The notes beneath the pieces were generated by a model that did not search any database, was not told the DNA's origin, and saw nothing but the letters and a program-made list of their open reading frames with translations. Shown here one piece after another: positions 44,458-56,590 of a stretch of 64,000 nt of DNA; within the stretch, counting starts at the first letter, position 1, and every line of letters starts with the position of its first letter. The stretch comes from JAPHSX01 sp041554195 (GTDB lineage: Bacteria > Pseudomonadota > Gammaproteobacteria > Thiohalomonadales > Thiohalomonadaceae): contig JBFFMJ010000002.1 of NCBI GenBank assembly GCA_041554195.1, positions 124,001-188,000 of the forward strand, read 5' to 3'. A program made the translations under genes and the position numbers.

Positions 44458-47025
44458 ATGTTAAAAGAATATCAAAAACACGTTGTCGAACGCGCAGCCA
44501 ACGGGCTGCCACCGTTAGCCTTAAATGCAGAGCAAACTGCGGCCCTGATAGAGCTACTGAAGGCACCACCAGCGGGTGAGGAGGAGGCTCTGCTTGAACT
44601 CTTCGTGCATCGTGTGCCACCGGGGGTTGATGACGCCGCCTATGTTAAGGCTGGTTTTCTGCGTGATATCAGCAGGGGGGATGCGAGCAGTCCGCTGATC
44701 GACAAGGCCCGTGCCACCGAGCTGCTGGGTACTATGGCCGGTGGCTTTAACGTCACTCCGCTGGTGGAGCTGCTGGATGATGACGAGCTGTGTGATCTTG
44801 CCGCCACCGCGCTGAAAAAAACCCTGCTGGTGGCCGATGCCTATCACGACGTCATGGAGAAGGCGAAGGGGGGCAACGCGGCTGCACGTTCTGTGGTGGA
44901 CTCCTGGGCTGAGGCTGAGTGGTTTACCGAGCGCGAGCCGCTGAGCGATGAGATCAAGGTCACCGTTTTCAAGGTACCGGGTGAGACCAATACTGACGAC
45001 CTCTCGCCCGCCTCCGAGGCGTGGAGCCGTCCCGATATTCCACTGCACGCCCAAGCTATGCTGGTGGCGAAGATGCCCGATGCGCTGGAGAAGATTGAGC
45101 AGCTGAAGGCTAAGGGCCTGCCGCTGGTCTTTGTCGGCGATGTGGTCGGTACCGGCTCCTCACGCAAGTCCGCCATTAACTCGGTGCTGTGGCACATGGG
45201 TGATGACATACCTTATGTACCCAACAAGCGCCAGGGCGGAGTGGTGATCGGCGGTAAGATCGCGCCGATCTTCTTTAACACCGCTGAGGACTCCGGTGCG
45301 CTGCCCATTGAGTGTGACGTCGAGAAGATGGCAATGGGCGATGTGATCACCATTAATCCCTTCGAGGGTAAGGTCTTTAACGAGGCAGGTGAGATCATCG
45401 CCGAGTTCGACCTCAAGCCCTCCACCATGAGTGACGAGGTGCGTGCCGGTGGCCGTATCCCGCTGATCATCGGTCGTAACCTTACCGACAAGACCCGTGA
45501 GGCGCTGGCGCTGGACCCTTCTGAACTCTTTACTCGTCCCGCCGCTGCCGCCACAACGGGCACTGGCTATACCCTGGCGCAGAAGATGGTCGGCAAGGCC
45601 TGTGGTGTGCAGGGCATCCATCCCGGTACCTACTGCGAGCCGCGCATGACCACGGTCGGCTCGCAGGACACCACCGGTGCGATGACGCGCGATGAACTGA
45701 AGGAGTTGGCCTGCCTCGGCTTCTCCGCCGATCTGGTGATGCAGTCGTTCTGCCATACCGCCGCCTATCCCAAGCCGGTTGATATTACGCTGCAACATAC
45801 GTTGCCGGAGTTCATTACCAACCGCGGCGGCGTCTCGCTGCGCCCCGGCGACGGGGTGATCCACTCCTGGCTCAACCGCATGCTGCTGCCCGACACTGTC
45901 GGTACCGGTGGCGACTCCCACACACGTTTCCCGCTCGGCATCAGTTTTCCGGCCGGTTCAGGTCTGGTCGCCTTCGGGGCGGCGATGGGGGTGATGCCGC
46001 TGGACATGCCCGAGTCGGTACTGGTGCGCTTTAAGGGCGAGATGCAGCCCGGTATCACCCTGCGTGATCTGGTCAATGCGATCCCCTATGCGGCGATTCA
46101 GCAGGGCCACCTTACGGTGGAGAAGGCGGGCAAGAAGAATATCTTCTCCGGCCGTATCCTCGAGATCGAGGGGCTGCCCGATCTGAGGGTCGAGCAGGCC
46201 TTCGAGCTCTCCGATGCCTCGGCTGAGCGCTCCGCCGCCGCCTGTACCGTGCGCCTCAATGAGGCACCCATCGCCGAATACCTGCAAAGCAATGTCACCC
46301 TGCTGAAGTGGATGATTGCCAACGGCTACGAGGACAAGCGTACGCTGGGTCGTCGCATCGAGGCGATGGAGGCGTGGCTCGCCAGGCCCGAGTTGATGGA
46401 AGCCGACGCTGATGCGAAGTATGCCGCGGTGATCGAGATTGACCTCAACGACATTAAGGAGCCCATTGTCGCCTGTCCCAACGATCCGGACGATGTGAAG
46501 CTGCTCTCCGAGGTGGCAGGGGAGGCGGTGCAGGAGGTCTTTATCGGCTCTTGCATGACGAATATCGGCCACTACCGCGCCGCCGGTAAGGTGCTGGAGG
46601 CCGACGGCGGTGCCGTGCCCACACGCCTCTGGATCGCTCCGCCCACCAAGATGGACGAGCGGCAGCTCACCGAGGAGGGCTACTACTCCATCTTTGGTAA
46701 GTCAGGTGCCCGCACCGAGATGCCCGGCTGTTCGCTTTGCATGGGCAATCAGGCCCGTGTCGCCGACGGGGCGGTGGTCTTCTCCACCTCCACACGTAAC
46801 TTCCCTAATCGACTGGGTAAAGATGCGATGGTCTACCTGGGCTCGGCGGAGCTTGCCGCCGTCACCGCCCTGCTGGGCAAGCTGCCGACCCCTGATGAAT
46901 ATATGGCGAAGGTCGGTCTGCTCGACACCATGGCTGAGGATGTCTACCGCTACCTCAACTTTGATCAGATCGAGGCCTACCAGAGTATCGCCAGGCAGGT
47001 GATGATCCCGGTAGTTGCCGAGTAG
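44458..47025 (+). CDS. acnB: Aconitate hydratase B
   Basis: TCA-cycle aconitase, also a 2-methylisocitrate dehydratase in many bacteria. The N-terminal HEAT-like domain (about 1-160, MLKEYQKHVVERAANGLPPLALN) identifies the B type. The swivel domain lies at about 165-380 (FVGDVVGTGSSRKSAINSVLWH), and the catalytic domains carry the FeS ligands in FCHTAAYPKP (CHT) and PGCSLCMGNQ. Length 855 is close to E. coli AcnB (865). An intrinsic terminator follows at 47046-47080. Confidence 0.96.
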   Translation: MLKEYQKHVVERAANGLPPLALNAEQTAALIELLKAPPAGEEEALLELFVHRVPPGVDDAAYVKAGFLRDISRGDASSPLIDKARATELLGTMAGGFNVTPLVELLDDDELCDLAATALKKTLLVADAYHDVMEKAKGGNAAARSVVDSWAEAEWFTEREPLSDEIKVTVFKVPGETNTDDLSPASEAWSRPDIPLHAQAMLVAKMPDALEKIEQLKAKGLPLVFVGDVVGTGSSRKSAINSVLWHMGDDIPYVPNKRQGGVVIGGKIAPIFFNTAEDSGALPIECDVEKMAMGDVITINPFEGKVFNEAGEIIAEFDLKPSTMSDEVRAGGRIPLIIGRNLTDKTREALALDPSELFTRPAAAATTGTGYTLAQKMVGKACGVQGIHPGTYCEPRMTTVGSQDTTGAMTRDELKELACLGFSADLVMQSFCHTAAYPKPVDITLQHTLPEFITNRGGVSLRPGDGVIHSWLNRMLLPDTVGTGGDSHTRFPLGISFPAGSGLVAFGAAMGVMPLDMPESVLVRFKGEMQPGITLRDLVNAIPYAAIQQGHLTVEKAGKKNIFSGRILEIEGLPDLRVEQAFELSDASAERSAAACTVRLNEAPIAEYLQSNVTLLKWMIANGYEDKRTLGRRIEAMEAWLARPELMEADADAKYAAVIEIDLNDIKEPIVACPNDPDDVKLLSEVAGEAVQEVFIGSCMTNIGHYRAAGKVLEADGGAVPTRLWIAPPTKMDERQLTEEGYYSIFGKSGARTEMPGCSLCMGNQARVADGAVVFSTSTRNFPNRLGKDAMVYLGSAELAAVTALLGKLPTPDEYMAKVGLLDTMAEDVYRYLNFDQIEAYQSIARQVMIPVVAE

Positions 47026-47045
47026 CGAAAGGGGAGTGTGAACAG

Positions 47046-47080
47046 GCCCGCTCAACCGTATGGTGAGCGGGCTTTTTTTA
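47046..47080 (+). terminator. Intrinsic terminator of acnB
   Basis: Perfect 9-bp stem GCCCGCTCA (47046-47054) / TGAGCGGGC (47064-47072) followed by TTTTTTT, located 21 bases after the acnB stop. Confidence 0.9.
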
Positions 47081-47095
47081 TGTGTTTTCATCAGG

Positions 47096-47124
47096 CATAA
47101 AAAAACCGGCCAGTGGCCGGTTTT
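47096..47124 (-). terminator. Intrinsic terminator of tRNA-Asn
   Basis: Stem CCGGCC (47106-47111) / GGCCGG (47115-47120) extended by A/T pairs. On the minus strand it is followed by a T-run (plus-strand A-run 47099-47105), just downstream of the tRNA. Confidence 0.75.
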
Positions 47125-47150
47125 ATCTTCGCGAAACGCGAAATTTTGTT

Positions 47151-47225
47151 TGGCTCCTCGAGCAAGATTCGAACTTGCGACCAATGGATTAACAGTCCAC
47201 TGCGCTACCGCTGCGCCATCGAGGA
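47151..47225 (-). tRNA. tRNA-Asn (GUU)
   Basis: A 75-nt cloverleaf on the minus strand. The acceptor stem pairs TCCTCGA with TCGAGGA and the 3' GCCA is encoded. The anticodon loop CTGTTAA carries GTT. The T-loop region reads GTTCGAATC. It stands alone between acnB and the aminotransferase gene. Confidence 0.95.
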
Positions 47226-47354
47226 ATTACGGTTTCCTGTGCTGCTAAGCAACACAGGCGCGTATACTACCGTTGCTTTTTGTTGTGGTCAATACTCTGT
47301 TACGAGAAATATTGAATCAAACTAACTCATTGTAGCTAAATAGAATTTTACGCT

Positions 47355-48548
47355 TTATTCCTTGTAACCGAGACGCGCACCAATGCGCTTCAGCGCCTCA
47401 CTGAGGTTTTCCATACTGGTGGCAAAGGAGAGGCGCATATAACCCGGCTGACCGAAGGCGGAGCCGGGCACTAGCGCCACCTCGGCCTCGTTGAGCAGGT
47501 AGTCAGCCAGTTCCAGGTCGTCGTTCACACCGTCCATCGCGGCGATGGCCTCGCGCATGTCGGGGAAGGAGTAGAAGGCCCCCTGCGAGGGGAGGCAGTT
47601 CACCCCTTTAATCTTGTTCAACTCTTCGACCACAAAGTCGTGCCGCGCCTTGAAGTGGCCGAGCATCTCGTTGACGCACTCCTGGCCGCCATTTAGCGCC
47701 GCCTCGGCCGCCACCTGCGAGATGGAGGTGGGGTTGGAGGTGGACTGCGACTGTACCTTTTTCATCGCCTTTAGCAGCCACTCGGGTCCGGCGGCATAAC
47801 CGATACGCCAGCCGGTCATCGAGTAAGCCTTGGAGACGCCGTTCATCACCAGGGTGCGGTCATAGAGTTCGGGACAGGCGGTGACGATATTGGCGAAGGG
47901 CTCATCGGCCCACAGGATGTGTTCGTACATGTCATCACTGGCGATGAGGATGTTCGGGTACTCCAGCAGCACCTTGCCCAGCTCGATCAGCTCAGCGGTA
48001 GTGTAGGCGACGCCGGTGGGGTTGGAGGGGCTGTTCAGCACCACCAGACGGGTCTTGTCAGTAATCGCGCCTTTCAGCTGCTGCGGGGTGATCTTGAAGT
48101 TCTGCTCCAGCCCCGCCTGCACGATCACCGGTACGCCTTCGGCCAGCAGCACCATGTCGGGGTAGGAGACCCAGTAGGGGGCGGGGATGATCACCTCATC
48201 GCCGGGATTGAGGTAGGCCTGGGCCAGGTTGAAGAAGCTCTGCTTGCCGCCGCAGGAGACCAGCACCTGGTTGGGCTCATAGCTCAGGCCGTTGTCGCGC
48301 TGGAATTTGTCGATAATCGCCTGCTTCAGGCTGGGGGTGCCGTCAACTGCGGTATACTTGGTAAAGCCCGCATTGATCGCCTCAATGGCGGCCTGCTTGA
48401 TGTGATCGGGCGTATCGAAGTCGGGTTCGCCGGCTCCCAGACCGATGATGTCCTTGCCCTGTGCCTTGAGCTCCTTGGCCCGGGCGGTGATGGCCAGGGT
48501 GGCCGATGGCTTAACACTCTGAACACGATGCGAAAGTTGCGTTTCCAA
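47355..48548 (-). CDS. Aspartate-type class I aminotransferase
   Basis: PLP-dependent aminotransferase of the bacterial aspartate (and often prephenate) type. N-terminal LSHRVQSVKPSATLAITARAKEL, then IGLGAGEPDFDTPDHIK, NSPSNPTG, the PLP-Lys region VMNGVSKAYSMTGWRIGYAAGP, and the C-terminal MRLSFATSMENLSEAL. The start is TTG at 48548 (MetGluThrGln), with GAGGGT 7 bases upstream; a TTG at 48563 lies too close to that purine run. About 397 residues. Whether it is AspC, AatA or a dual prephenate enzyme cannot be decided from motifs. Confidence 0.9.
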   Translation of the reverse strand: METQLSHRVQSVKPSATLAITARAKELKAQGKDIIGLGAGEPDFDTPDHIKQAAIEAINAGFTKYTAVDGTPSLKQAIIDKFQRDNGLSYEPNQVLVSCGGKQSFFNLAQAYLNPGDEVIIPAPYWVSYPDMVLLAEGVPVIVQAGLEQNFKITPQQLKGAITDKTRLVVLNSPSNPTGVAYTTAELIELGKVLLEYPNILIASDDMYEHILWADEPFANIVTACPELYDRTLVMNGVSKAYSMTGWRIGYAAGPEWLLKAMKKVQSQSTSNPTSISQVAAEAALNGGQECVNEMLGHFKARHDFVVEELNKIKGVNCLPSQGAFYSFPDMREAIAAMDGVNDDLELADYLLNEAEVALVPGSAFGQPGYMRLSFATSMENLSEALKRIGARLGYKE

Positions 48549-48651
48549 GCAGGTAACCCTCAAATAGCGGACGATAAAACGTAAACCGCCTGATTCTACT
48601 GTAATAATGACCTAAGCTAAAACCCCTAATAGCGTGAAGGTAAGATTTATT

Positions 48652-48721
48652 GGGATATCCCATTGATATATCCAATGTCTACGTTATTATGTGTACATAT
48701 ACATGAGGGATATACAGGAGT
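48652..48721 (+). promoter_or_regulatory. Palindromes upstream of vapB, candidate VapBC operator
   Basis: The leader of vapBC contains GGGATATCCC (48652-48661, a perfect 10-bp palindrome), GATATATC (48665-48672), and another GGGATAT copy near 48707-48713. An outer inverted repeat TTGGGATAT / ATATCCAA spans the first two. Repeated GATAT palindromes in front of a toxin-antitoxin operon are typical VapB/VapBC binding sites; binding is inferred. Confidence 0.5.
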
Positions 48722-48725
48722 TGAT

Positions 48726-48962
48726 ATGTCAACGGCTCACACAAAAGTTTTTATCAGTAATCGTAGTCAGGCGGTAAGGTTACCCAAGGCGGTGGCCTTG
48801 CCGCCTTCGATTAAAGAGGTCGATATTATCGCCATCGGCAATCGCCGCCTCATTACGCCTGCGGGAGAGGGATGGGATAGCTGGTTTGAGGGGGCAGCTG
48901 TTTCGGATGATTTTATGGATGGGCGTGAACAGCCTGCCGATCAGTTTCGTGAAGAACTCTAA
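48726..48962 (+). CDS. vapB: VapB-type antitoxin
   Basis: Antitoxin that neutralises VapC and represses the operon. The 78-residue protein has an N-terminal AbrB/MazE-like swapped-hairpin DNA-binding domain (TKVFISNRSQAVRLPKAVALP) and a C-terminal acidic toxin-binding part (GWDSWFEGAAVSDDFMDGREQ). ATG 48726 is chosen because AGGAG lies 5 bases upstream; the frame is open further up. The stop overlaps the vapC start as TAATG. Confidence 0.9.
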   Translation: MSTAHTKVFISNRSQAVRLPKAVALPPSIKEVDIIAIGNRRLITPAGEGWDSWFEGAAVSDDFMDGREQPADQFREEL

Positions 48963-49363
48963 TGCTTAAATATATGCTGGATACGAATATCGTGATTTAC
49001 ACGATGAAAAATCGTCCAGAAGAGGTTCGTCACGCCTTTAAGCGGCATGATGGGCAGATGTGCATCTCCACTATCACACTCGGTGAGTTGATCTATGGGG
49101 CGGAGCGTTCATCACAGCCAGAGAAAAACATGGAGGTTATCGAGGGGATGGCGGCGCGTCTGGAGGTGTTGCCCTTCGATGGGCTGGATGCAGCACACTT
49201 CGGACAGCTTCGCGCCGAACTGATGAGTCTCGGTAAGCCCATCGGCCCTTATGACATGATGATAGCCGGGCACGCCAGGGCTCGTGGATTGATCCTGGTG
49301 ACAAACAACACTAGAGAGTTTGAGCGGGTGCCTGGACTTCGCATAGAGAACTGGGTGCAATAA
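48962..49363 (+). CDS. vapC: VapC-type PIN-domain ribonuclease toxin
   Basis: PIN-domain endoribonuclease toxin; family members cleave initiator tRNA or rRNA. The protein is 133 residues. Acidic active-site residues are visible: Asp in YMLDTNIVIY (residue 7), Glu in ISTITLGELIYGAERS, Asp in GPYDMMIAGHARARG and the NNTREFERVPGL motif. It is translationally coupled to vapB. Its stop lies only 9 bases before the uvrB start, leaving no room for a separate uvrB promoter between them. Confidence 0.93.
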   Translation: MLKYMLDTNIVIYTMKNRPEEVRHAFKRHDGQMCISTITLGELIYGAERSSQPEKNMEVIEGMAARLEVLPFDGLDAAHFGQLRAELMSLGKPIGPYDMMIAGHARARGLILVTNNTREFERVPGLRIENWVQ

Positions 49364-49372
49364 AGGTTGGCA

Positions 49373-53074
<3,702 letters not shown>

Positions 53075-53099
53075 TTCTATTTATTAAGCCAGTTTCTTG

Positions 53100-53128
53100 G
53101 TGACAGGGAACTTTCCCGTCGATACACT
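53100..53128 (+). promoter_or_regulatory. Sigma-70-type promoter of ssrA
   Basis: GTGACA (53100-53105) and TACACT (53123-53128) with 17-base spacing, placed so that transcription would begin shortly before the mature tmRNA 5' end at 53150, leaving a short leader for RNase P removal. Confidence 0.55.
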
Positions 53129-53149
53129 ATCGAATGTAACAGAACCAAT

Positions 53150-53514
53150 GGGGGCGACCTGGATTCGACGTGGGTTGCGAAACCTGAGGTGCATGCCGAG
53201 GTGCAGAATACCTCGTAAATCTATCTGCAAAACTCTTAGTTGCCAACGACGACAACTACGCACTCGCTGCTTAAACCCCAGTAGGGTGCCCTCCGGACTG
53301 AGGCCGTGCCTATGCGCTCAGGTTTCCGGGGGTCATTTCTCATAGGATCGCGATGAAGCTTGTCTGGGGTGGATTCGTTAAAACTTTACCGGAATCGCTG
53401 TTGGTTTGCCCTGTCCGTCGGGTTGCCAGCAGTTAAAACAATAGACGGAATAAGCATGTAGAGCCGATGGCAGAGGGCTTGCGGACGCGGGTTCGATTCC
53501 CGCCGCCTCCACCA
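53150..53514 (+). ncRNA. ssrA: tmRNA (trans-translation)
   Basis: One-piece tmRNA of about 365 nt that rescues stalled ribosomes and tags the nascent peptide. The 5' GGGGGCG pairs with 3' CGCCTCC before the encoded ACCA; CTGGATTCGACG near the 5' end and GGTTCGATTCC near the 3' end form the tRNA-like domain. The tag frame at 53242-53271 reads ANDDNYALAA followed by TAA, one residue from the E. coli tag (ANDENYALAA). Its partner smpB lies just downstream on the other strand. Confidence 0.97.
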
Positions 53515-53523
53515 ACAGCAAAA

Positions 53524-53551
53524 GGCCACCCATTCGGGTGGCCTTTTTTTA
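53524..53551 (+). terminator. Intrinsic terminator of ssrA
   Basis: Stem GGCCACCC (53524-53531) / GGGTGGCC (53536-53543) with a 4-base loop and a run of seven T residues, 10 bases after the tmRNA end. Confidence 0.92.
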
Positions 53552-53573
53552 TGGCCAGTGAAAATATTTTGGC

Positions 53574-53599
53574 CAAAAAAATCCCCGCAGAGCAGGGAT
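53574..53599 (-). terminator. Probable terminator of tRNA-Val
   Basis: Stem ATCCCCGC (53581-53588) / GCAGGGAT (53592-53599), one mismatch, followed on the minus strand by a run of T (plus-strand A-run from 53575). It lies just past the 3' end of the minus-strand tRNA. Confidence 0.65.
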
Positions 53600-53626
53600 G
53601 ATTTTTGCCTGCACACAGGCTGTGTT

Positions 53627-53703
53627 TGGTAGTCGCGAGAAGACTCGAACTTCCGACCCCCACCATGTCAAGGTGGTGCTCTAACCAACTGAGCTACGCG
53701 ACT
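53627..53703 (-). tRNA. tRNA-Val (GAC)
   Basis: A 77-nt cloverleaf on the minus strand. The acceptor stem pairs AGTCGCG with CGCGACT, with encoded ACCA. The D-arm reads GCTCAGTTGGTTAGAGC, the anticodon loop TTGACAT carries GAC, and the T-arm includes GTTCGAGTC. Confidence 0.96.
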
Positions 53704-53769
53704 GTCGAAGGCCGCATAAGATACCTTCGAGCGAGGGCTTATGCAAGCCCCTTACGCGAAAAACGCTAA

Positions 53770-54252
53770 TTATCCGTGTTTAAGGATGCGCTGCTTCTCA
53801 CGTTTCCAGTCGCGTTCTTTATCGCTCGAGCGTTTGTCGTGGTCTTGCTTACCTTTGGCCAGTCCTATCTCCGCCTTGACCCGCCCAAACTTCCAGTAGA
53901 GGGAGAGGGCGATCAGGGTATAGCCCTTGCGATCAACCGCGGCCTGTAGCCGATCCAGTTCCAGACGATGCAACAGCAGCTTGCGGGTACGGTTGGCCTG
54001 CGGGTGAATATGGGTTGAGGCGGTCTGTAGCGGGGTGATCAGTAGGTTGGTGACCCACGCCTCGCCATCTTTAATGAAGACGTAACTGTCCACCACCTGC
54101 ACCTTTCCGGCGCGCAGACTCTTTACCTCCCAGCCCTCCAGCACCAAGCCGGCCTCGACACGGTCCTCAATATAGAAGTCGTGACGCGCCTTTCTGTTGG
54201 TGATGATGGTGCTGGAGCCAGCCCCTTTTGCTGTTTTACTCTTTTTAGCCAT
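53770..54252 (-). CDS. smpB: SsrA-binding protein SmpB
   Basis: Binds tmRNA and delivers it to stalled ribosomes. The 160-residue protein shows the OB-fold signature ITNRKARHDFYIEDRVEAGLVLEGWEVKSLRAGK, then GEAWVTNLLITP, RTRKLLLHRLELDRL and a basic C-terminal tail (KRSSDKERDWKREKQRILKHG) that enters the mRNA channel. ATG 54252 (MAKKSK) matches the family start; upstream codons are an unconserved extension. It sits next to ssrA, with tRNA-Val between. Confidence 0.96.
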   Translation of the reverse strand: MAKKSKTAKGAGSSTIITNRKARHDFYIEDRVEAGLVLEGWEVKSLRAGKVQVVDSYVFIKDGEAWVTNLLITPLQTASTHIHPQANRTRKLLLHRLELDRLQAAVDRKGYTLIALSLYWKFGRVKAEIGLAKGKQDHDKRSSDKERDWKREKQRILKHG

Positions 54253-54376
54253 GGGGGGCATTATAGGCGATAGCTGCAACAAAGAGACAGGGGAAGAGAG
54301 GATTTTCCTGTGGCTTGAGACACAGGTCGAATTGGCCGACAATGGCACAAAATTTCAATAACTAGGGGGAGAGCTA

Positions 54377-55789
54377 ATGTCGAAGACTCGCGAATCGATA
54401 CACGGGCAGTGGTCCGGGCGCTGGGCCTTTGTCCTGGCGGCGACCGGCTCGGCGGTGGGTCTTGGTAATATCTGGAAATTCCCCTACATCACCGGTGAGA
54501 ATGGCGGTGGTGCCTTTGTGCTGGTCTATCTGTTGTGTATCGCCATCATTGGGATCCCCATCATGATGGCCGAGGTGATGCTGGGGCGTCGTGGTCGTCG
54601 CAGCCCGATTAACACCATGTACCACCTGGCCGAGGAGGAGGGGCGTTCTCCTGCCTGGAAACTCCTGGGGGCGGGCGGTATTGTCGCGGGCTTCCTGATT
54701 CTCTCTTTCTATTCGGTGATTGCCGGTTGGGCACTGGCCTTTTTTTTCCGTACGGCATCAGGCACCTTTGAAGGGCTGACAGCCGATGGGGTAGGCAATA
54801 TTTTTGGTGCCTTTATTGGTGATCCCGAACGCCTGCTGGCGTGGCATACCATCTTCATGGTGATGACTACGGTGGTGGTGGCACGCGGTGTACGTGGTGG
54901 CCTGGAGACGGCAGTGCGCTTTTTGATGCCAGCACTGTTTATGCTGTTGATCGTGATGGTGGGTTACGCCATGAATACCGATCACTTTGCACAGGGTTTG
55001 GCGTTTCTGTTTAAACCGGATTTTCATGCACTCTTTTATAAGGTAAATGATGCCGGGGTTGAGTACATGACCTGGGGACCGGTGCTGGTGGCGCTGGGCC
55101 ACGCCTTCTTTACCCTGAGTCTGGGGATGGGGGCGATCATGGTCTATGGCTCCTACCTGCCGAAGAATACCTCTATCGCCAAGACCACGATCACCATCGC
55201 GGGTCTGGATACGCTGGTGGCCCTGCTGGCAGGAATGGCGATCTTTCCGATCGTCTTTGCCAATGGTATGGAGCCGGGTGGCGGACCCGGTCTGATCTTT
55301 GTGACACTGCCCATTGCCTTCGGGCAGATGCCGGGCGGGGTGCTCTTCGGCAGCCTGTTTTTCCTGTTGCTGAGTTTTGCTGCCTGGACTTCGGCCATAT
55401 CGCTGATTGAGCCGGTCGTGGCCTGGATGGTGGAGAACCACGGCAAGAACCGGGTGTATGCCTCGGTGTTAACAGGGGGGGTGACCTGGCTGCTGGGTAT
55501 CGCCACGGTTCTCTCGTTTAACGTCTGGGCCTTTTCCTTCAAATTCGCCGGTGAGACCAAGGAGAACGGGATATTCGATATCCTGGATATCCTCACCGCC
55601 AATATCATGCTGCCGCTGGGCGGACTGCTGATCGCCATCTTCGCCGGTTGGCAGATGAAGCGTAGCTCCTGTGTTGATGAGTTGGCGATCACCAGGGGAT
55701 GGGGCTTCAGTCTCTGGTACTTCGTGATACGCTATATCAGCCCGGTAGCGGTGGCACTGGTCTTCCTTAAAGCTATCGGGGTTCTGTAA
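54377..55789 (+). CDS. Neurotransmitter:sodium symporter family transporter
   Basis: Inner-membrane Na+-coupled transporter of the LeuT-type fold (NSS/SNF family), 470 residues with about 11-12 hydrophobic segments. The first helix carries the substrate/Na+ site FVLAATGSAVGLGNIWKFPYITGENGGGAF. The segment SLGMGAIMVYGSYLPK near residue 250 corresponds to TM6, and FAAWTSAISLIEPVVAW near 335 to TM8. Substrate, probably an amino acid, cannot be assigned. It is divergent from smpB across about 125 bases. Confidence 0.92.
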   Translation: MSKTRESIHGQWSGRWAFVLAATGSAVGLGNIWKFPYITGENGGGAFVLVYLLCIAIIGIPIMMAEVMLGRRGRRSPINTMYHLAEEEGRSPAWKLLGAGGIVAGFLILSFYSVIAGWALAFFFRTASGTFEGLTADGVGNIFGAFIGDPERLLAWHTIFMVMTTVVVARGVRGGLETAVRFLMPALFMLLIVMVGYAMNTDHFAQGLAFLFKPDFHALFYKVNDAGVEYMTWGPVLVALGHAFFTLSLGMGAIMVYGSYLPKNTSIAKTTITIAGLDTLVALLAGMAIFPIVFANGMEPGGGPGLIFVTLPIAFGQMPGGVLFGSLFFLLLSFAAWTSAISLIEPVVAWMVENHGKNRVYASVLTGGVTWLLGIATVLSFNVWAFSFKFAGETKENGIFDILDILTANIMLPLGGLLIAIFAGWQMKRSSCVDELAITRGWGFSLWYFVIRYISPVAVALVFLKAIGVL

Positions 55790-55809
55790 CCCCCCAACCC
55801 GGAGCCGTT

Positions 55810-56247
55810 GTGACTACGATTAACAAAAGCGCGCTGGTCGCCTACAGCGCCGCGCAGATGTATGCCCTGGTGAACGACATAAAGTCCTACCCCGATTTTC
55901 TGCCCTGGTGTAGTGGCAGTACTATCCTTTCGCAGAATGAGGATGAGATTCGCGCCACCGTGGTGATCGCCCACGGCAGTTTGAACAAGTCCTTTACTAC
56001 CTGTAACCGTCTACAGCACGACAAAATGGTCGAGATGCGACTGGAGCAGGGGCCGTTCAAGCGGCTGGAGGGGTTCTGGCGCTTCGATATTCTCGGTGAG
56101 CAGGCCTGCAAGGTCTCGCTGGATCTGGAATTTGAATTCAAGAACCGACTGGTGGGGATGGCGATGGGGCCAATCTTCAGCCAGATCGCCAATACCCTGG
56201 TCGATGCCTTCTCTAAACGTGCGGTGGATGTCTATGGCAAAGCATGA
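55810..56247 (+). CDS. ratA: RatA/Coq10-type START-domain protein
   Basis: A 145-residue polyketide cyclase/START-fold protein. E. coli RatA was described as inhibiting 70S ribosome association; the eukaryotic homologue Coq10 binds ubiquinone. Motifs: VAYSAAQMYALVNDIKSYPDFLPWCSGS and LVGMAMGPIFSQIANTLVDAFSKRA. GTG 55810 follows GGAG with 5 bases spacing. The 3' end overlaps rnfH by 14 bases, a conserved pairing. Confidence 0.92.
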   Translation: MTTINKSALVAYSAAQMYALVNDIKSYPDFLPWCSGSTILSQNEDEIRATVVIAHGSLNKSFTTCNRLQHDKMVEMRLEQGPFKRLEGFWRFDILGEQACKVSLDLEFEFKNRLVGMAMGPIFSQIANTLVDAFSKRAVDVYGKA

Positions 56248-56575
56248 AAACTTCGAGGTCGAGGTGGCCTATGCCAAGCCCGATATACAGGTGATCCTGA
56301 GCGTCGAGGCGGAGGAGGGGATGACGGTACGTCAGGTGATCGAACGTTCCGGGGTGCTGGAGCAATTCCCTGAAATTGACCTGGAGAAGGGCAAGTTCGG
56401 CATCTTCAGCAAGTTGACCAAGCTCGATGCCATGGTGCGGGCCAAAGACCGTATTGAGATCTACCGTCCGCTGATCGCCGACCCCAAGGCGGTGCGCAAA
56501 CAGCGCGCGGCGGAAGGGAAGAAGATGAGTAAGGGCGGTGGTGAGGCAGAGCCTGAGGAAGGCAACAAGGGCTAA
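56234..56575 (+). CDS. rnfH: RnfH family protein
   Basis: Small ubiquitin-like-fold protein of unknown biochemical role (UPF0125/RnfH). About 113 residues: FEVEVAYAKPDIQVILSVEAEEGMTVRQVIERSG, then GKFGIFSKLTKLDAMVRAKDRIEIYRPLIADPKAVRKQRA, the family's most conserved stretch. ATG 56234 is preferred because GGTGG lies 6 bases upstream; ATG 56228 is possible. The C-terminal tail is Glu/Gly-rich. Overlap with ratA suggests coupling. Confidence 0.92.
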   Translation: MAKHENFEVEVAYAKPDIQVILSVEAEEGMTVRQVIERSGVLEQFPEIDLEKGKFGIFSKLTKLDAMVRAKDRIEIYRPLIADPKAVRKQRAAEGKKMSKGGGEAEPEEGNKG

Positions 56576-56590
56576 TCCTGCTGCGGGCCT

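Noticed and set aside
45160..45921. Long open frame antisense to acnB (and similar frames opposite trpS, galU, uvrB and dnaK)
   Set aside because: They lie opposite highly conserved coding sequence in GC-rich DNA, lack ribosome-binding sites, and their translations are low-complexity shadows.
53150..53703. tmRNA/tRNA-Val region as an integrated prophage or island attachment site
   Set aside because: smpB and core genes follow directly, no integrase is present, and I saw no repeat of the tmRNA or tRNA 3' end downstream.
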